From Microcebus murinus (Eukaryota; Chordata; Mammalia; Primates; Cheirogaleidae), in NCBI RefSeq assembly GCF_040939455.1, contig NC_134106.1, positions 37,346,001 to 37,410,000 on the forward strand: a DNA stretch of 64,000 nucleotides. Direction: 5' to 3'. The notes below the pieces were generated by a model. The model was not told the DNA's origin and searched no databases. It worked only from the letters and a program-made list of their open reading frames with translations. A program made the translations under genes and the position numbers. Positions 10,721 to 22,686 of the stretch are shown one piece after another. The first letter of the stretch is position 1. Every line of letters starts with the position of its first letter.

Positions 10721-12585
10721 TTCATTTTGCTCGTCTGTGAGGTGGGAATAATGATTCTAGTTTCCTGACACTTGAAATGGCTGATATAAGAGCATCTCAG
10801 AGCAGGCTAGGCTACCAGAAAGAAGAAGAATGGTATTCTCTAAATTTAGGGCATTATTCTGGTATTTCAGAAAAAAAAAGAGTCCTAATTATAAGGTAAT
10901 TGTTTTGTGCTTTGAAATGCCAGGGCAGAGGCAGCCCAGTTGTGCTAGGTTTCTACTTGCTTCTGTACCCTGGCCTCAAGGGTCCTGTTTGGAAACACTT
11001 TGGAGACCAGTGTGATGGGGGTGGCTAGTGGCCTTTATGACACTGGGCTCTGGCATATGGGACAGCAGCACCCAGAAGATGTGCATCTCCCCACTTAGAA
11101 TCTAGCTCTGGCTCTCTGGCAGTGCCTCAGGAGGGTAGCTCCTCTAGGGCTGGCATGTTAGGTCCCAGCAAGTGGGAAGCCCTCAGATTGGACAACATTA
11201 CATTCACACCAATATTAATTTGACTCAGATAATGAGGCAACCTGTTACACAGCCCATCAGCATAATTATAGGTGAGGAAATTGCTAAGAGAGGTCCCTGA
11301 GCAGTTGGAGGCCAGAAGGAAATATTTTCAATTAATTAATGGGTGGGCAGGTAGATTTTTTTTTAGTATTAAAAAAAAAGAGAATGCTCTAGAGTAAGAT
11401 GTCATAGCTGTTATCTGTCCAGAAAAGGGTCTATATTAGAAGCAAGTAAGCTGAGATTCATGGACATATTTTGGTTATAAGCTCTTTTCTTCTTTAAAAT
11501 ATTATTTTAGGTTTTCTTCTTTTTTTCCTCTTAGCCTCAAAATACGTTCTAATAAAATAATCATTCTGGGAGTTGATAAAGAGCACAGCCTAGAATTTAG
11601 CAAAATGAAAAGAATTTAACTTGTACCGATATATTATGCATGAGAAATTGAGCATCACTCTGGCTTTGTTAATGGCAAATGCCTAAACCACCAAATGATT
11701 GTGTTGATTTTGTGGGTTTTCTTGAAAGAGACTAAGTATTTAGACGCTCCCTGACTTATGTAACGTTCCAGCTACTGCATTGGTAAATTAAGAAAAATAA
11801 GGAACAAAGAACAGGATTTGAAATAAATCTATCAGGGTTGGAAGAATATACTTTCTAATTATTTGTTGTGCTAATTTTATAAATTGCACCTACAGTGAAT
11901 GCACTTTGGTCCTTGGGTCAATGTGCATTAGCTAAAGACTGTCACATAAGAAGGCTTCCGAATTGCCTGTCTGAGGCGCAATTCACTGGTTGCACATCAG
12001 TGACATAAGAGACTTGATGCTGGCCTTTTGGGAGCTCATGTTTCAAAGCAGACAGCACTGATGTGGTTAGAACACAAGAGCAGAAGGAAAAATGAACAGA
12101 ACATTGCAGGTACAAATGAGCCAAAAGCAGGTGGTTTGTTTAAAGCAAACCTCATTAAAGAAAAGCAGGGTTAAAGAAACCTAGTATATTAGGAATTTTT
12201 TTTTTTTTTTGCTTTACAAGAAGGGAATGATTTAAGTACAACTCTTGTAGCACATTGGGAATAGAATTTGATTTAGAAAAACATCTAGTTCACAGATTCT
12301 GTGTTTGAAGCATGCCATATAAATAAAATAAAGAACAGTGATGCTTCATTTAACTGGGGAGAAGATTTCAGGTAACCTTGGGCAACCAGAATGGGATCAT
12401 AAATAAGGAAATGCTGTGCAGGAGGAGAAAGAACTAAACTGAAAGGCCTGGGTCCAACCTCCAGCGATGCCTCCCCACCCCATGCCCCCGGCCATTCTCC
12501 TGACCTTGTTTTCCTCATTGGTGAAATTAGAGTTTCAAGGTCTCTCTCCTTGTTAAAAATTAATACTATAATCTATGCTTTATTT
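10721..12585. other. Unrecognised single-copy sequence with TAAT-rich patches
   Basis: No repeat family is evident. The stretch at 11210-11340 has several homeodomain-type TAAT cores (ataattata, caattaattaatgg), and 11560-11760 is AT-rich without simple repeats. These could be regulatory or neutral. A poly-T run lies at 12198-12210. Confidence 0.35.
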
Positions 12586-12589
12586 GTTT

Positions 12590-13010
12590 TTATATTTTAT
12601 AGATGTATATATTTTTAATATTAAAACATTTAATAAATATACACAGTAAAGAATCTAAACATTGAAAAGGCAAATGGTTAAAAGTTCATCTTCCCCTTAT
12701 CCCTGATTCTCACCTTCCTCTCCAGAAGCTAGTTCCTTGGGTATCCTTCCAGAAATATTCTATGTGTTCTGTAAGGATACAAATGATCATCATACACACC
12801 GCCCTGCTTCTTGTTTTTTTTTTGCTTAACAACTCTGGAAATTGTTATGATAGGCTCGTAGTGATCTACTCTCCTCTTTTGAAAGACTACAGAATAGTAA
12901 TCTGTAGTTCAATAATTAGTTTAACTAATGTCTTGGTGAATATTTCATTTATTTTTATAGATCTCCAGTTCCCTATGTCTCTAAATGTCTATGACATTAA
13001 CATCTATTAA
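12590..13010 (-). mobile_element. Old LINE fragment, antisense
   Basis: The plus strand carries the recognisable antisense order of an old L1-type element: tcttccccttatccct, gtatccttccagaaatattc, cacaccgccctgcttcttg, tttttgcttaacaactctgg, and atttttatagatctccag. Divergence is high. The subfamily is not assigned. Confidence 0.6.
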
Positions 13011-14877
13011 TAAGTTAAAAAGGTGTCTGAGTAAGAAAAAAAATAGTTGTTACAAATCACATGTGTCACTTCTCCTGGGAGATTAAGGCCCGTCCGTTAT
13101 CAGTCCTTGACTGCGGACATTTATAGAGTAAGGCAAGGGATGAAACATGAGTCCATATGTCAGCAGAGGCAGGAGATGGAAGAAGCACATTTATCCACAG
13201 TGGGGACAGGCCCCTTGCATAGTCAATTTTACTAATATGAGAACTGCTGTTCCTGTTCATGACTGGGTTACTGATCAAAGATTAAATCAGATTGGACACA
13301 AAAACTTCACTGCCTTTTAAAACAGTATATATCTATACGAGGTGTTTTCATTTTTAAAAGTTTAAAGAAATCATCTGTGCTTACAGATGAACCCCTTAAA
13401 AAGAGGGTTACATATATAGTGTGGGAGCTGGAAGTAAGGGAGTTGTGGAATTAGGGGGGTAGAGGGGACGACTGATTTTCCTTCTGTGTATGACTTTTGA
13501 GAGGTTGGACTGGGGGACAGTGGGGAGCAGTCATGGAGCATCCAGGTATTCCCAGGGTTCAGGAACAACTTGGCACGGGCCCTGTTGGGTTACCCTGGGG
13601 CAGATAAAACACACACCTTAGGGTGCCAGCAAAGTAAGGGCACTGCACATTTATTTTGGAAAGAATTTCATGTTTAATATTTGCCAAAAAGCTTCAAAGT
13701 GGTCATCATGGGAAAAGCCTGAACTTTGTTGGACTTCCTTCTCTTCTGGCTTAGTATTAGTTGTATTTAAAATGGCATAGCTAGGAAGCATCCAGTTTCG
13801 GGGCTGAGGATCTAAAGCTTGTAACCAGGCCTAAGTAGGGGACCTTTGAAAACCAGTGAGCCTTGTCCATCAGTGGCCAGGCCGCTGGGCAGTGGGCAGT
13901 TCTCTGTTGTAACCCAGGCAGGGAAGAACGAACCATTTGCATTTCCGTGGCAGGAATAGTGGTTTTGCCACCCCCAGATTTGATTTCCTTGGAGGAACAG
14001 GCTGGGTGCACCTGTTGCTGGTCTGCTGCGTCTCCAGAGAGATTGTGAGTTTTCACTGTGACTCATGAGTATTATTTATGGCCACCAAGCTGGTGGCCAC
14101 CGACAGACGGACTGAGTGACGCAGGTTTAGACAGTGTTTCCCCGCTGTCTATCAAAGGTTTTTCTGGAATGCCCCCAACATGTTGGTTTTTAATGTTTGT
14201 TCCAGAAAGAGAAAAGAGAAGAGCTCACTGCGCATTCAGCAGCCTCTTTCCCAGCCTGTTCATTCCTAAAAGGCTTTTGGTTCAAGTGTCCACTTGGTTG
14301 AACTGCAAGCGCGTCAGGGTCAATTCTGACATCTCAGTCATGATGCACTGCCTTGCTTTGCATGTGGAGAGAGACACGGTCTTTATCAGCCTTCCCTCCC
14401 CACCCCCCTTTTAGCGAACCTAATTCCTGCTGGCTGGTATTTGAGGTCATTAGCTCAGTGGAACAGAGCCCTGTGCTAATGAGTACAAGGTCACCGCTCT
14501 GCTTGGTGGAGAGAGTCGCTTTCCTGTAGCAGACACCTGCAGGCCCCGCCAGCTGCTTTGCCAGCTTTTGCATGAAGTACGGGAAGGCCAGGTGAAGAGG
14601 GTACGGGAGGCTTAAAACTCAGCCCATCTCAGACACAAACCCCAGATGTGAGGTTCTACTGATTGTGTGTCAGTAGTTCCATCTTAGGAAATGATGGTTT
14701 AAGTATGAATATAACATTCAAGTCTCAGGGATTAATTTTTAAAAAATCTTCACTCATGGCAAAAGTTCCTTGGTGTGCATGGTTCGTTTTTGTTCATGAA
14801 TTCAGCAAGACGTTAATGAGTTTTATGGACTCTGTGGACACTGAGGGGTCCATAAACTGTGAGACACGGTCCCCGCC
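13011..14877. other. Unrecognised single-copy sequence
   Basis: I recognise no exon or repeat here. An AP-1-like site (tgactca, 14059-14065) is followed by an 8-bp inverted repeat (tggccacc/ggtggcca, 14079-14099). A 118-codon frame at 14058-14414 has no identifiable domain. Confidence 0.35.
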
Positions 14878-15650
14878 CGTCTTAGTTCCCTGGTGCTGCT
14901 GTGACTACTGTGTTTCCCTGAAAATAAGACAGGGTCTTATATTTATTTTTCCTCAAGAAGACACCCTAGGGCTTATTTTCAGGGGATGTGTTATTTTCCC
15001 TTCAAAGCCTCAGCTTGCAGCACGCACAGGATGGCCAGGACCTGACAGGGGGAGCAGACCTTGTTGGTGGGGCTGCCCGCACCTTTCTGGTCACCTCTGG
15101 GATAGTAGCTGTCACGATGGGGCAGATGAGAAGGGCTGCTCGTCTTCTTTACCACTCCTTGAGGAAATGCATGGGTTGTGCAGACACGCTGCGTAGCCAC
15201 GCCCATCACTAGGTCTTATTTTCGGGGTAGGGCTTATTTTTGGGGAAACATGGTAAGTACCACAAACTGGGTGGCTTGTAACAGCAGACACTTATTCTCT
15301 TTTAGTTCTGGAGGCCAGAAGTCTAAAATCGAGGTGTTGGCAGGGCCAGGCTCCCTCTGAACGCTCTGGGGGAATCCTTCCTTGTCAATTCCAGTTTCTG
15401 CTCGCCCCCAGCATTTCTTGGCTTGTGCTAGACCAGCTCCACCATCTGGCTCTGTCTTTATGTGGCGGTCATCTCTCCCTCCCTTCCTCCTTCCCCTCTT
15501 CTCTTCCTATAAGGACAGACAGTCATTGGATTAGGGCCCACCCTAATGACCTCATCTTAACTTGATGACATCTGCAAAGGACCTATTTCCAAATTAGGTC
15601 ATAGTCACAGGTATCGGAGGTTAGGGCTTCACCATATCCCATAATACCAC
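14878..15650 (-). mobile_element. MaLR-type LTR (MST/MLT1-like), antisense, split by a DNA transposon
   Basis: The plus strand reads as the reverse complement of an ERVL-MaLR LTR: gtcttagttccctggtgctgctgt, then after the insertion ccacaaactgggtggcttgt, ttctggaggccagaagtcta, tctggctctgtctttatgtg, ggattagggcccaccctaat and aggttagggcttcaccatat. This is a solitary LTR remnant of an ancient endogenous retrovirus-like element, with no internal genes nearby. Removing the nested element and one TA restores a continuous LTR. Confidence 0.85.
14908..15253. mobile_element. Non-autonomous DNA transposon (MITE-like), TA target site
   Basis: The 346-bp element has terminal inverted repeats of about 23 bp: the left end begins ctgtgtttccctgaaaataa and the complement of the right end begins ccatgtttccccaaaaataa. 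It is flanked by TA on both sides (14906-14907, 15254-15255). The motif ccccgaaaataag recurs inside both ends (near 14969-14983 and 15213-15235). There is no transposase. TA duplication and the inverted ends fit the Tc1/mariner superfamily, but I cannot name the family. The insertion in a MaLR LTR dates it as younger than that LTR. Confidence 0.85.
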
Positions 15651-15879
15651 CTGTCGTCAGAAAGCTGTTAATTCGGCGGCAGAAACTGATGGAAAATTTG
15701 GTGGATTCAGTGCTGCAGAGGGCCCAGGCACCGTGCTGAAGGGTCCAAGGGAGGACACATGCACGTGCACACACCCCACACCCCAGCAACGCCACACACA
15801 CGCCTGCCGGGTGACGCAGCATCCATCAGCTCTCAGGGCGCCGTGGGGCAGTTTGCCCTGGCCTGGGGGCGGAGTTCAG
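15651..15879. other. Single-copy sequence
   Basis: Nothing recognised apart from a short CA-rich patch near 15760-15802 (cacgtgcacacaccccacacc). Confidence 0.4.
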
Positions 15880-16340
15880 TCATAGAGAAGTGAGCGGTGA
15901 AGGGCATTTCAAGCTGAGTGTGAGCAAAGTCACAAAAGCACATTTGCTCAGGCCTGGGGAGGAAGAGGCTTCTAGTAAAATGGTGAGGGAAGGATTGCGG
16001 GGCTGGAGACTGGAGGCTGGCTGAGAGATTCTGCAAGAGGTCTGAACTTGGAAGTTGGGGGGGGGATGAGAAGTCAGGGGCAGACAGGAGACAGTCAGAG
16101 GGGAGCTGACCCTCAGACCTCTGGTAGATTGATTGGGAGGATGGTGAAGCCTTCAGACAGGATGGGGAGCAAATTCATAAAGGAAGGAAATAAGTTTGCC
16201 TGTAAATGTGTTGAGTTTGAGGTAACTGTAGCTCCAGGTGCCCAGCACCAAGTTAGAAAGGTGAGATTGGCTTTCTGGAGGAGAGCTCTGGGCTGGAGGC
16301 AGAAATGCCAGTGGGCCGTCGAGACCGTGGGAGTGGCTGG
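15880..16340 (+). repeat. Old LINE 3'-region fragment
   Basis: The motifs follow a known old LINE 3' order: agggcatttcaagctgag, acaaaagcacatttgctcag (the usual gtgcaaaggccctgag position), then ttgagtttgaggtaactgta (usually gttaagtttgaggtgcc). Degraded; the subfamily is uncertain. Confidence 0.42.
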
Positions 16341-17315
16341 GGTGACCTAGACAGTGGACAGAGGCAGAGGAGAGCACGGAGAGGTCTGGGCCGTGGGGGT
16401 GCCCACAGGGTGGACAGGGGCAGGAGGCTGTGCAGGCCGGCGGGCCAGGGAGGAGAGTGTGAGGAGGCGGCGGGGCAGCCAGTGGGCTGGGTCCTGTCTT
16501 GAGCTAGCGGAGAGGGGGCTGTCTGACCTGACGGCTAGTGTTCTGTCCGAGGGACTGAGCTCAAGAACAGCCTCTCAGTGAAGTGACTGGGGCAGAGTCC
16601 CAACTGCAGGAGGCGCAGGAGGTGCAGAAGTAAGGCGGGAGGGGTGGACTGCCAGCCTTGAGAAGGTTGGCAGGGAGCAAGTGGGGTAAAGAGAAGGGCT
16701 TTTTAGTTAGGAAGGAAGCTTGGAAAGGGAGGATAATTAATTGATGAGTTGAGTTGTAGAAAAGACAGCAGGTGGTGGCATCGATAGCAGGGAGACTCTC
16801 GGGGGAAGCTGGGAACAGTACAGGGAGTCCCTGTGTGGAAGATGACTGACTCAGGTGGAGGTTTTTAATCCATGAGGGTCACTCTTGCAGGTGGACTTCA
16901 CAGCCCTCCCTGGAGACTGGGGAATGACTGGTTGACCTGAAGACACAGATTTTGTGGTTCTTGATCTCTACTGTACCCTACTGACCTGGGCACTGAAGGC
17001 TTACACCCAGCTGGGCATGTGGCTATTTCCAGAACCAAGGGGCAGCTCTGGCATCCCAGATTGGCCTTCTCTAGCCCAAGTACTAAAGCCAAGTAAAATG
17101 TCTCTTCTAGGAAACAAAACTGCTGTAGGAGCCTGCCCTGGAAATAGCACGTCATCTTCCCTCCATCACCACCCAGGGGAAGGATGACGCTTTCCCCTCA
17201 CCCTCCCTCTCTATAGATCCGAATTTCTGGATTCGGGGGATGGGGCAGGAGAGTGAGGGTGAGCTCAGGAAGCCTGGAGTGTGCTTCAGGCTTATGGGGT
17301 CCCAAGGCATCAAGT
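16341..17315. other. Unrecognised G-rich sequence
   Basis: The first 250 bases are purine- and CpG-enriched on the plus strand (for example ggaggcggcggggcagcc near 16463), but too short and patchy to call a CpG island. Nothing else was recognised. Confidence 0.35.
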
Positions 17316-17790
17316 CAGTCCAGCCCCATGCTAAGTACCAGCGGATTCAAGAGGAATGGGCTTCCTGTCTTCTTGGGACTTACAGCCTGTCCTGCGCTGG
17401 TGGGGGACGAGAGTTCCCTGGGAGTGCGTAGGTGCTCGTGGCAAAGGAGAGGCACGGTCAGCGTTGGCTAGAGTGGCTGAGGAGGGTTCATGGAGGGCGT
17501 AGTGAGACTGTGAATGGTGGGCGGTTTGGGTAAATGGGTAAGAAACGCAACAGCACCTCGGGTGGATGGATGGATGGCTGACATGCCGGAAACCGTGTGG
17601 CGGGTCCATGAGGCAATGAGACCCAGCAGATTAGAGGTAAGCGGACCTGGGAGAGAACTGTGATCAGGTAGGGTGGGCCTGGATTGTGGAGGGCTGCGTA
17701 GTGTGGGCTGTTCCTGACAATGGCCGGGAGCGGGGTCGCATGAGGTCAGTCCCTTCACCTCAGTTCGGCTGTGACGGGCTGACCGCCTCG
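17316..17790 (+). repeat. Possible old LINE 3'-region fragment
   Basis: The segment tcttcttgggacttacagcc with gtgggggacgag resembles the ggagcttacagtctagtggggg block of the old LINE 3' region, and ctggattgtggagggctgcg resembles a later block. Divergence is very high. A (GGAT)3 run occurs at 17562-17577. Confidence 0.33.
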
Positions 17791-19192
17791 CGCAAGATGC
17801 ATCTGCCGTGTTCTTTGCCCGGTGGACCTCACGTACAAGAAGGGCTGTTCTTCCTTCCTGTCTTTCCTCTCTGAGTCAGGAAATTTTCCTCCAGGAGCTT
17901 GGATTTATACCTTCAATCCAAGCAGAATGCAGGTTATTGTAAAGCTTGAGGAGAAAAACCTGTTTTTCAGTTTTCCTCTTCTTTCTTTTCCGCTCGATTT
18001 TGGTCTCTTGCCCTTACCCTCTAAGGAGCTTGGCAACACTCCGCTTCGGATTCTCCCTGTTCCCACAACAATCTCAGTGAAACTGTCACCACCCACAGAA
18101 AAAGCACCCAGAGTCAGGCTGGAGGTTGAGAGGTGGACTGCAATACAATCTTTCTTTCCTTTCCTGCAGGGAGATGGTGTAGGTATTAGATAAATGTGCC
18201 GCCACTTCACAAAATAACTGCCCATCACAGAGCTCCTTGAAGAAATCCTAAAATAACAATAATAGAACACGTGCCATGCTTGTGGGATGTAAGGGCTCAC
18301 GGGGAACGGGCTGGGGAGCAGAGAAAAGAAACAGATTTTAATGTCAGGCTGACAAGAGTTTATTATACACATCGGCGGTTAAAATAATTACTTTTTAAAA
18401 TGATCAAAAAGGCTTTCTGGGGCCCTGTTAAATACCAGCTGCAGTTCCTTGCAATTGCTGGGGCCCCCAGTGAGACACGTTGCTTTCCCAGGTCCCCACG
18501 GAAGGTCTGGCAGGAGGCAGTGGAGGGGTGCCCTTCCCTCCTTGCCCTCGCCCTGCCATCCACTGAGGTGCTTTGTGTGTCTTTGCTCCAGTCTCTCCGT
18601 TTCACATCTCAGGGTTTGGTGTTGTCTTCCCCACAGGGCTGCCTGGTGGGTGAAGATGCTATTTGTTATCTTTTCATTTGCTTCGGAACAGTTAGGCCTT
18701 TCTGAATAAGCAAAAGGCATGATGGGGAGCTTTGGAGCCAGTGGGGGTGAGCAGAGGCCCAAGAACCTGAGTGTCAGTTTTCCCACCCAGCTAGAATCTT
18801 CTCCTGGGAACCTCAGGATGCTGATTGTAAGGTTGTTCGCACAGTGAGATCTGGCCACCGTGTGGCCCCTTGTCCCAGAACCAGGCCTTTCATTAGACTT
18901 TTAGACTCTTTGCAGAGCTCAAAGACGCTCTGATGCCCCTGGATGGACAGGTGAGAACCCTGATGTGCTTGCTGAGGACTCTGTTGATTACGTGACTGGT
19001 CCTGTGACCACAGCACCCTGGTCACACAGTTCCCCGCTCTCTTCCCGGGGTCCATGCCCCACTTCTTTTTCATTCTGGACCTCTTTTCCCCCTGGGCTTT
19101 GGTACCTGCCACCAAGGCCCATGTTTGGTACAGAGCTGAAAGCAAATCCTTTTATGACCCCTCTTCCATTAATGTCCATGATGATATTGAAG

Positions 19193-19230
19193 ATTATCCC
19201 CTGAGATCAGAATTATCCCCTGAGATCAAA
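19193..19230. repeat. 19-bp tandem duplication
   Basis: attatcccctgagatcaga at 19193-19211 is followed at once by attatcccctgagatcaaa at 19212-19230, with two differences near the end. It looks like a replication-slippage duplication. Confidence 0.9.
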
Positions 19231-21265
19231 GATAGATATTATTCTAATGCCCAGGAAGATGCTGCCAAACAAAATGAAATGCTGTGATGTAGCCGATGAT
19301 GATTACATTTTCCTTTCAAACAGCCAGTGCTCTACCTGCAAGGGCTCGTGAGGTGGGGAGGGGAGCACCCTCTCTCCCCAGCTTGCTGGCCCTGCCCTCC
19401 TTGCTGCCCACGTTCTGCTTGGCTCTGCTCCTGCGCTTTTCTGGGGGCTCCAGAGAGTTCTGGTCTAGCTGACACCATTGCCCTCTCTGCCTTTTAATGG
19501 TGCTCTGAACCTCTATTGTTCCTCACCAAAATATGTATGAAAATCCACTTTATTCTTCATTGAGCCAGGACAGATGAGGAGTCACAAACAAAACAAAACC
19601 AGAGTGGAAATGGCAACCAAAACCTCCCCCAGCAAAAGCAAAGTAGTCAGGGGGCTGAAACAGGCCCCCCTTTCCTTAGTATAGACTGGTTGGCACCATG
19701 TGGGGGCATGTCCAGCTCTTTCTTTCACTCCAGCCCTGATTGCCTCACTCCTTAGACGGCCTCCCCATAGCTGTCACCTTTACCTGGAGGCCCTTGGCCC
19801 TCACCTGCCACCAGCCCCAGGGGCTGCTTCGAAGTCACTTCCTGTTTCAGAGCCCTGCTCTTGCCTGGAGGTTCCCATGTCCAGACTGAAGGATCAGACT
19901 AGCTCCACTGACCACCCCAGTTCCCAGCCAGCATTTTCTTTTGTTTTTTAGTGACTCAGCTCCCAGCTATTCCTGCAGGTAGGTGAACTTTGTCTCCCAA
20001 TTCTTTAATTGTGTATATTTGTTTTTTACACTGGAAGAAGTTGAGAACATTAAACCTCCTGTGTACGTCCTTCCTAGCCAGAGTGAATGGAAAGCAGCCT
20101 TTAGACAGAAGGGAGAGAGACCAGTTTCAAACGAGCTGCCAAGCGTGTGTCATCTCCCTGTAGATTTATTTTCAATTTCCAGGCAGCTATGACTCCAGTG
20201 GACATCGGTCTGTGCCGGCTTTATTTTTCACAAATGCTCCATTGGGTGCCACATGCAAATGTAACGGTTGGCTGCAGGTCAGGCAGCACACGCTCATTTT
20301 GGGGGCAAGCTTCTGGAAAAGTGGTTAAAATAGGGTTTTGTGTGTAATGATCGACTTTATAGATTTATATGAAAGCACTCAGATTAGTGGTAGGTGGATT
20401 GGGTGGAATCTTTTTCTATCAGCATCCCAAATCATATTTAAAATGGACTTTTTAGCAAAATTAATATAGCCTGGCTTGATTTAAAATATAAATCTCCAGT
20501 AATGGGAGTGAGTGAAGGGCAGGCTGTTTGGAGGGTGTGTCCCAGCGGTGGGATGTGGCTCCCTGGGGGTGGGGGACTGGATTTTGCCCCACGTCTCTGC
20601 TAATGATGTGGAGCTCGAGTAAACACAAGTTAATGGACTTCCCAGATATGTGAAATTCAACAGCTGTTGCAAACGGCAGTGAGCACAGAAAAAAATATTG
20701 TAAAGGAAGAGAGAGAGGAAGAGGAAAGAGGGGAAGAGAGGGGGCAGGGCGGCTAGCAGTGTAAGTGGGAAACAACAGGGATGAGGTCCACTTTTTCAAA
20801 TCCAGATTCTCCTATCTGCGCCTGATTGCGAATGCCGTGTACCCTAGGAAGCCATCTGGAAAAACAGCCCATCTGAGAACGCCCTGAGGGTGATCAAGGA
20901 CAGCAGTGTGGAGGGAGTTGTCTGGGTTTCTTAGGGTCTGGTGTGTCCGTAGATGTGGGCAGAACAGGCATTCGATACAGAAAGTATGTGTGGTTACCCT
21001 CCCTTTTGAGAGAAGTAACATCCATGAACTTAAAAATTCACCACTAGTAGCAGATTAAAATTTATGTATTGTCAAGGAAGTGGTAAGAAATTATGTCTTG
21101 TGAGCTTATAAGACCTTTTATAAACTGACCCCCAGTTTTATCTTTTTTAGCTTCACCTATTTCTATTTTTAATACACACCCTATACCTCAGGCAAATGGT
21201 GAGGCTTGCTGTTCCTGTAACATATCTTTCTTTCTCTCTGCTTGGAAGCCCTGCCTTGTGCCTGC

Positions 21266-21309
21266 CTAACGCCTCCTCCCCTCCTCCCCTCCTCCCCTCC
21301 TCCCCTTCA
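21266..21309. repeat. (CTCCC)n-type C/T-rich simple repeat
   Basis: Four tandem copies of cctcccct-type units give a pure pyrimidine tract on the plus strand (positions about 21270-21307). Such tracts can adopt triplex or quadruplex structures. Confidence 0.9.
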
Positions 21310-22239
21310 GCCAGCCCTGGCAGGCAAGGGAGGGGCTTCCTCTAATCCCCAGAGGTGTCACCCTGCAGCCCTGTATGCTCACCTCTGCCCGGGCACTACT
21401 TGTTATCTGCTTCCTCGTCTGTGGCCCCTCGAGTGAAGATGCTGGGGATACAGCAGCAAGATGGGCCTCTTATTTTCTCTCTGTCAACCCCAGTGCCCCA
21501 GCTGGTTCCACCGACACTATCAGGACTCAATCCAGGTCGTCTGAGCAGGCGTGGATGAGTTCACAATGAGTTAGGAAGTGAAGGAATGGAGGGATGGCCA
21601 GATGGCTTTGTTCTGTGACACCGCACGGAGCCCCTCTGTTTGGTTGAGGGGCCAGCAAGTTTTCAGACCAGCCCCCATGCTGAGCAGGTCCCTGTAGACG
21701 CGGCTCTGCTGTCCCCATGTGTCCACAGGCCAAGCTCGTTTTAGCTGTGGCAACTGTTTAAAGCCCATCCCAGGGAAGGCGCTGCTGTTTTCTATGGTCC
21801 TGGAGGATTTCAGAAGCAGATTTGGTGTGGGGGGGGAATGTGGTATAGGGTGGGGTGTTAGGGGTATGAAATTGGGTCCTCAGAAAGGAGTGGCCTAGAG
21901 GAGGCTGCGCCATTGCTACTGGCCATCCTGGAAGGCACCAGCGTGGACACCCCTGTGTCTAGTGGGAGCAGAGACCCTCAGTTCTCACACTGATGAAAGA
22001 TGGAGGCAGGGCGGGAGCTGAAGGATCCAGAGGCAGCGTGGAGTGACAGTGTTCTGGTTCTGGTTGCAGGCGTGAGAGGGTAGGCAGCAGCTGTGGGCAT
22101 CACCTGTGGAGGTGGAAGGTGTGGGCCGCAAGATGAACAGCTGCAGTTAACTAGGCTGCTTGGTGCTGAGGATGAAATGGGTACCTGAGTTCTCCTTCCA
22201 AGTAGCCAGGGACTCTGCTGAAAGGTACAAATAGGACTG

Positions 22240-22560
22240 CAAGCAAAACAAACAGGTCTCTGTCCTTGCAGGGGACTGAAATCTGATGGCAAAGAGAGAC
22301 ATCTATCGAATAATCACTAAAGAAATGGAAACCTGCAAATGTGTGGGTGGTGATGAGAACAAGGAGGGGGAGAGAGGTGGTGTGCAGAGATCCTAGGCAG
22401 GGGTCTTGACCTGGTCTGGGAGGTCAGGGAAGGCGCCTTGGAGCCGGGATGCATGAGCTGAGAAGCAGAGGAGGAGCAGGAGTAGTTAGGTGAAGAAGAG
22501 AGAAGTCACAAGCAGCGGGAACAGCAGGAAGAAGCATAGCACTATCAGTCTTTGAGAGGA
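22240..22560 (+). repeat. Old LINE 3'-region fragment
   Basis: Recognisable order: cctgtccttgcaggggactg-like start, agacatctatcgaataatca (usually gacaataaacaataa), gtcagggaaggcgccttgga (usually gtcagggaaggcctcattga), gagctgagaagcagaggagg, and cgggaacagcaggaag. The family matches the other old LINE 3' fragments in this window. Confidence 0.6.
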
Positions 22561-22686
22561 CAGATTTCCTTCAGATATTCAAGTCTGTGCTTCTGCCTGA
22601 TTGAGGATGATCTAGGAAATGAAACGCAACTTTGCTTTGACTGAGACCTTGTATGACCTGGAGGTCATCACTCTCTCACAGGTGGG

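Larger units (their letters stand above)
17791..22235. other. 4.4 kb of unrecognised single-copy sequence
   Basis: No supported gene. An open frame at 19054-19287 looks protein-like but contains a 19-bp tandem duplication (19193-19230) that is not a multiple of three, which argues against a conserved exon. An octamer-like atgcaaat lies at 20253-20260. Many short frames overlap on both strands without recognisable domains. Confidence 0.35.

Noticed and set aside
14663..15196. 177-codon plus-strand open frame as a gene
   Set aside because: Its second half lies in the MaLR LTR and the nested DNA transposon, and it has no recognisable domain.
20253..20260. Octamer atgcaaat as a regulatory site
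   Set aside because: A single 8-base match without companion sites or conservation data is not enough for a feature call.
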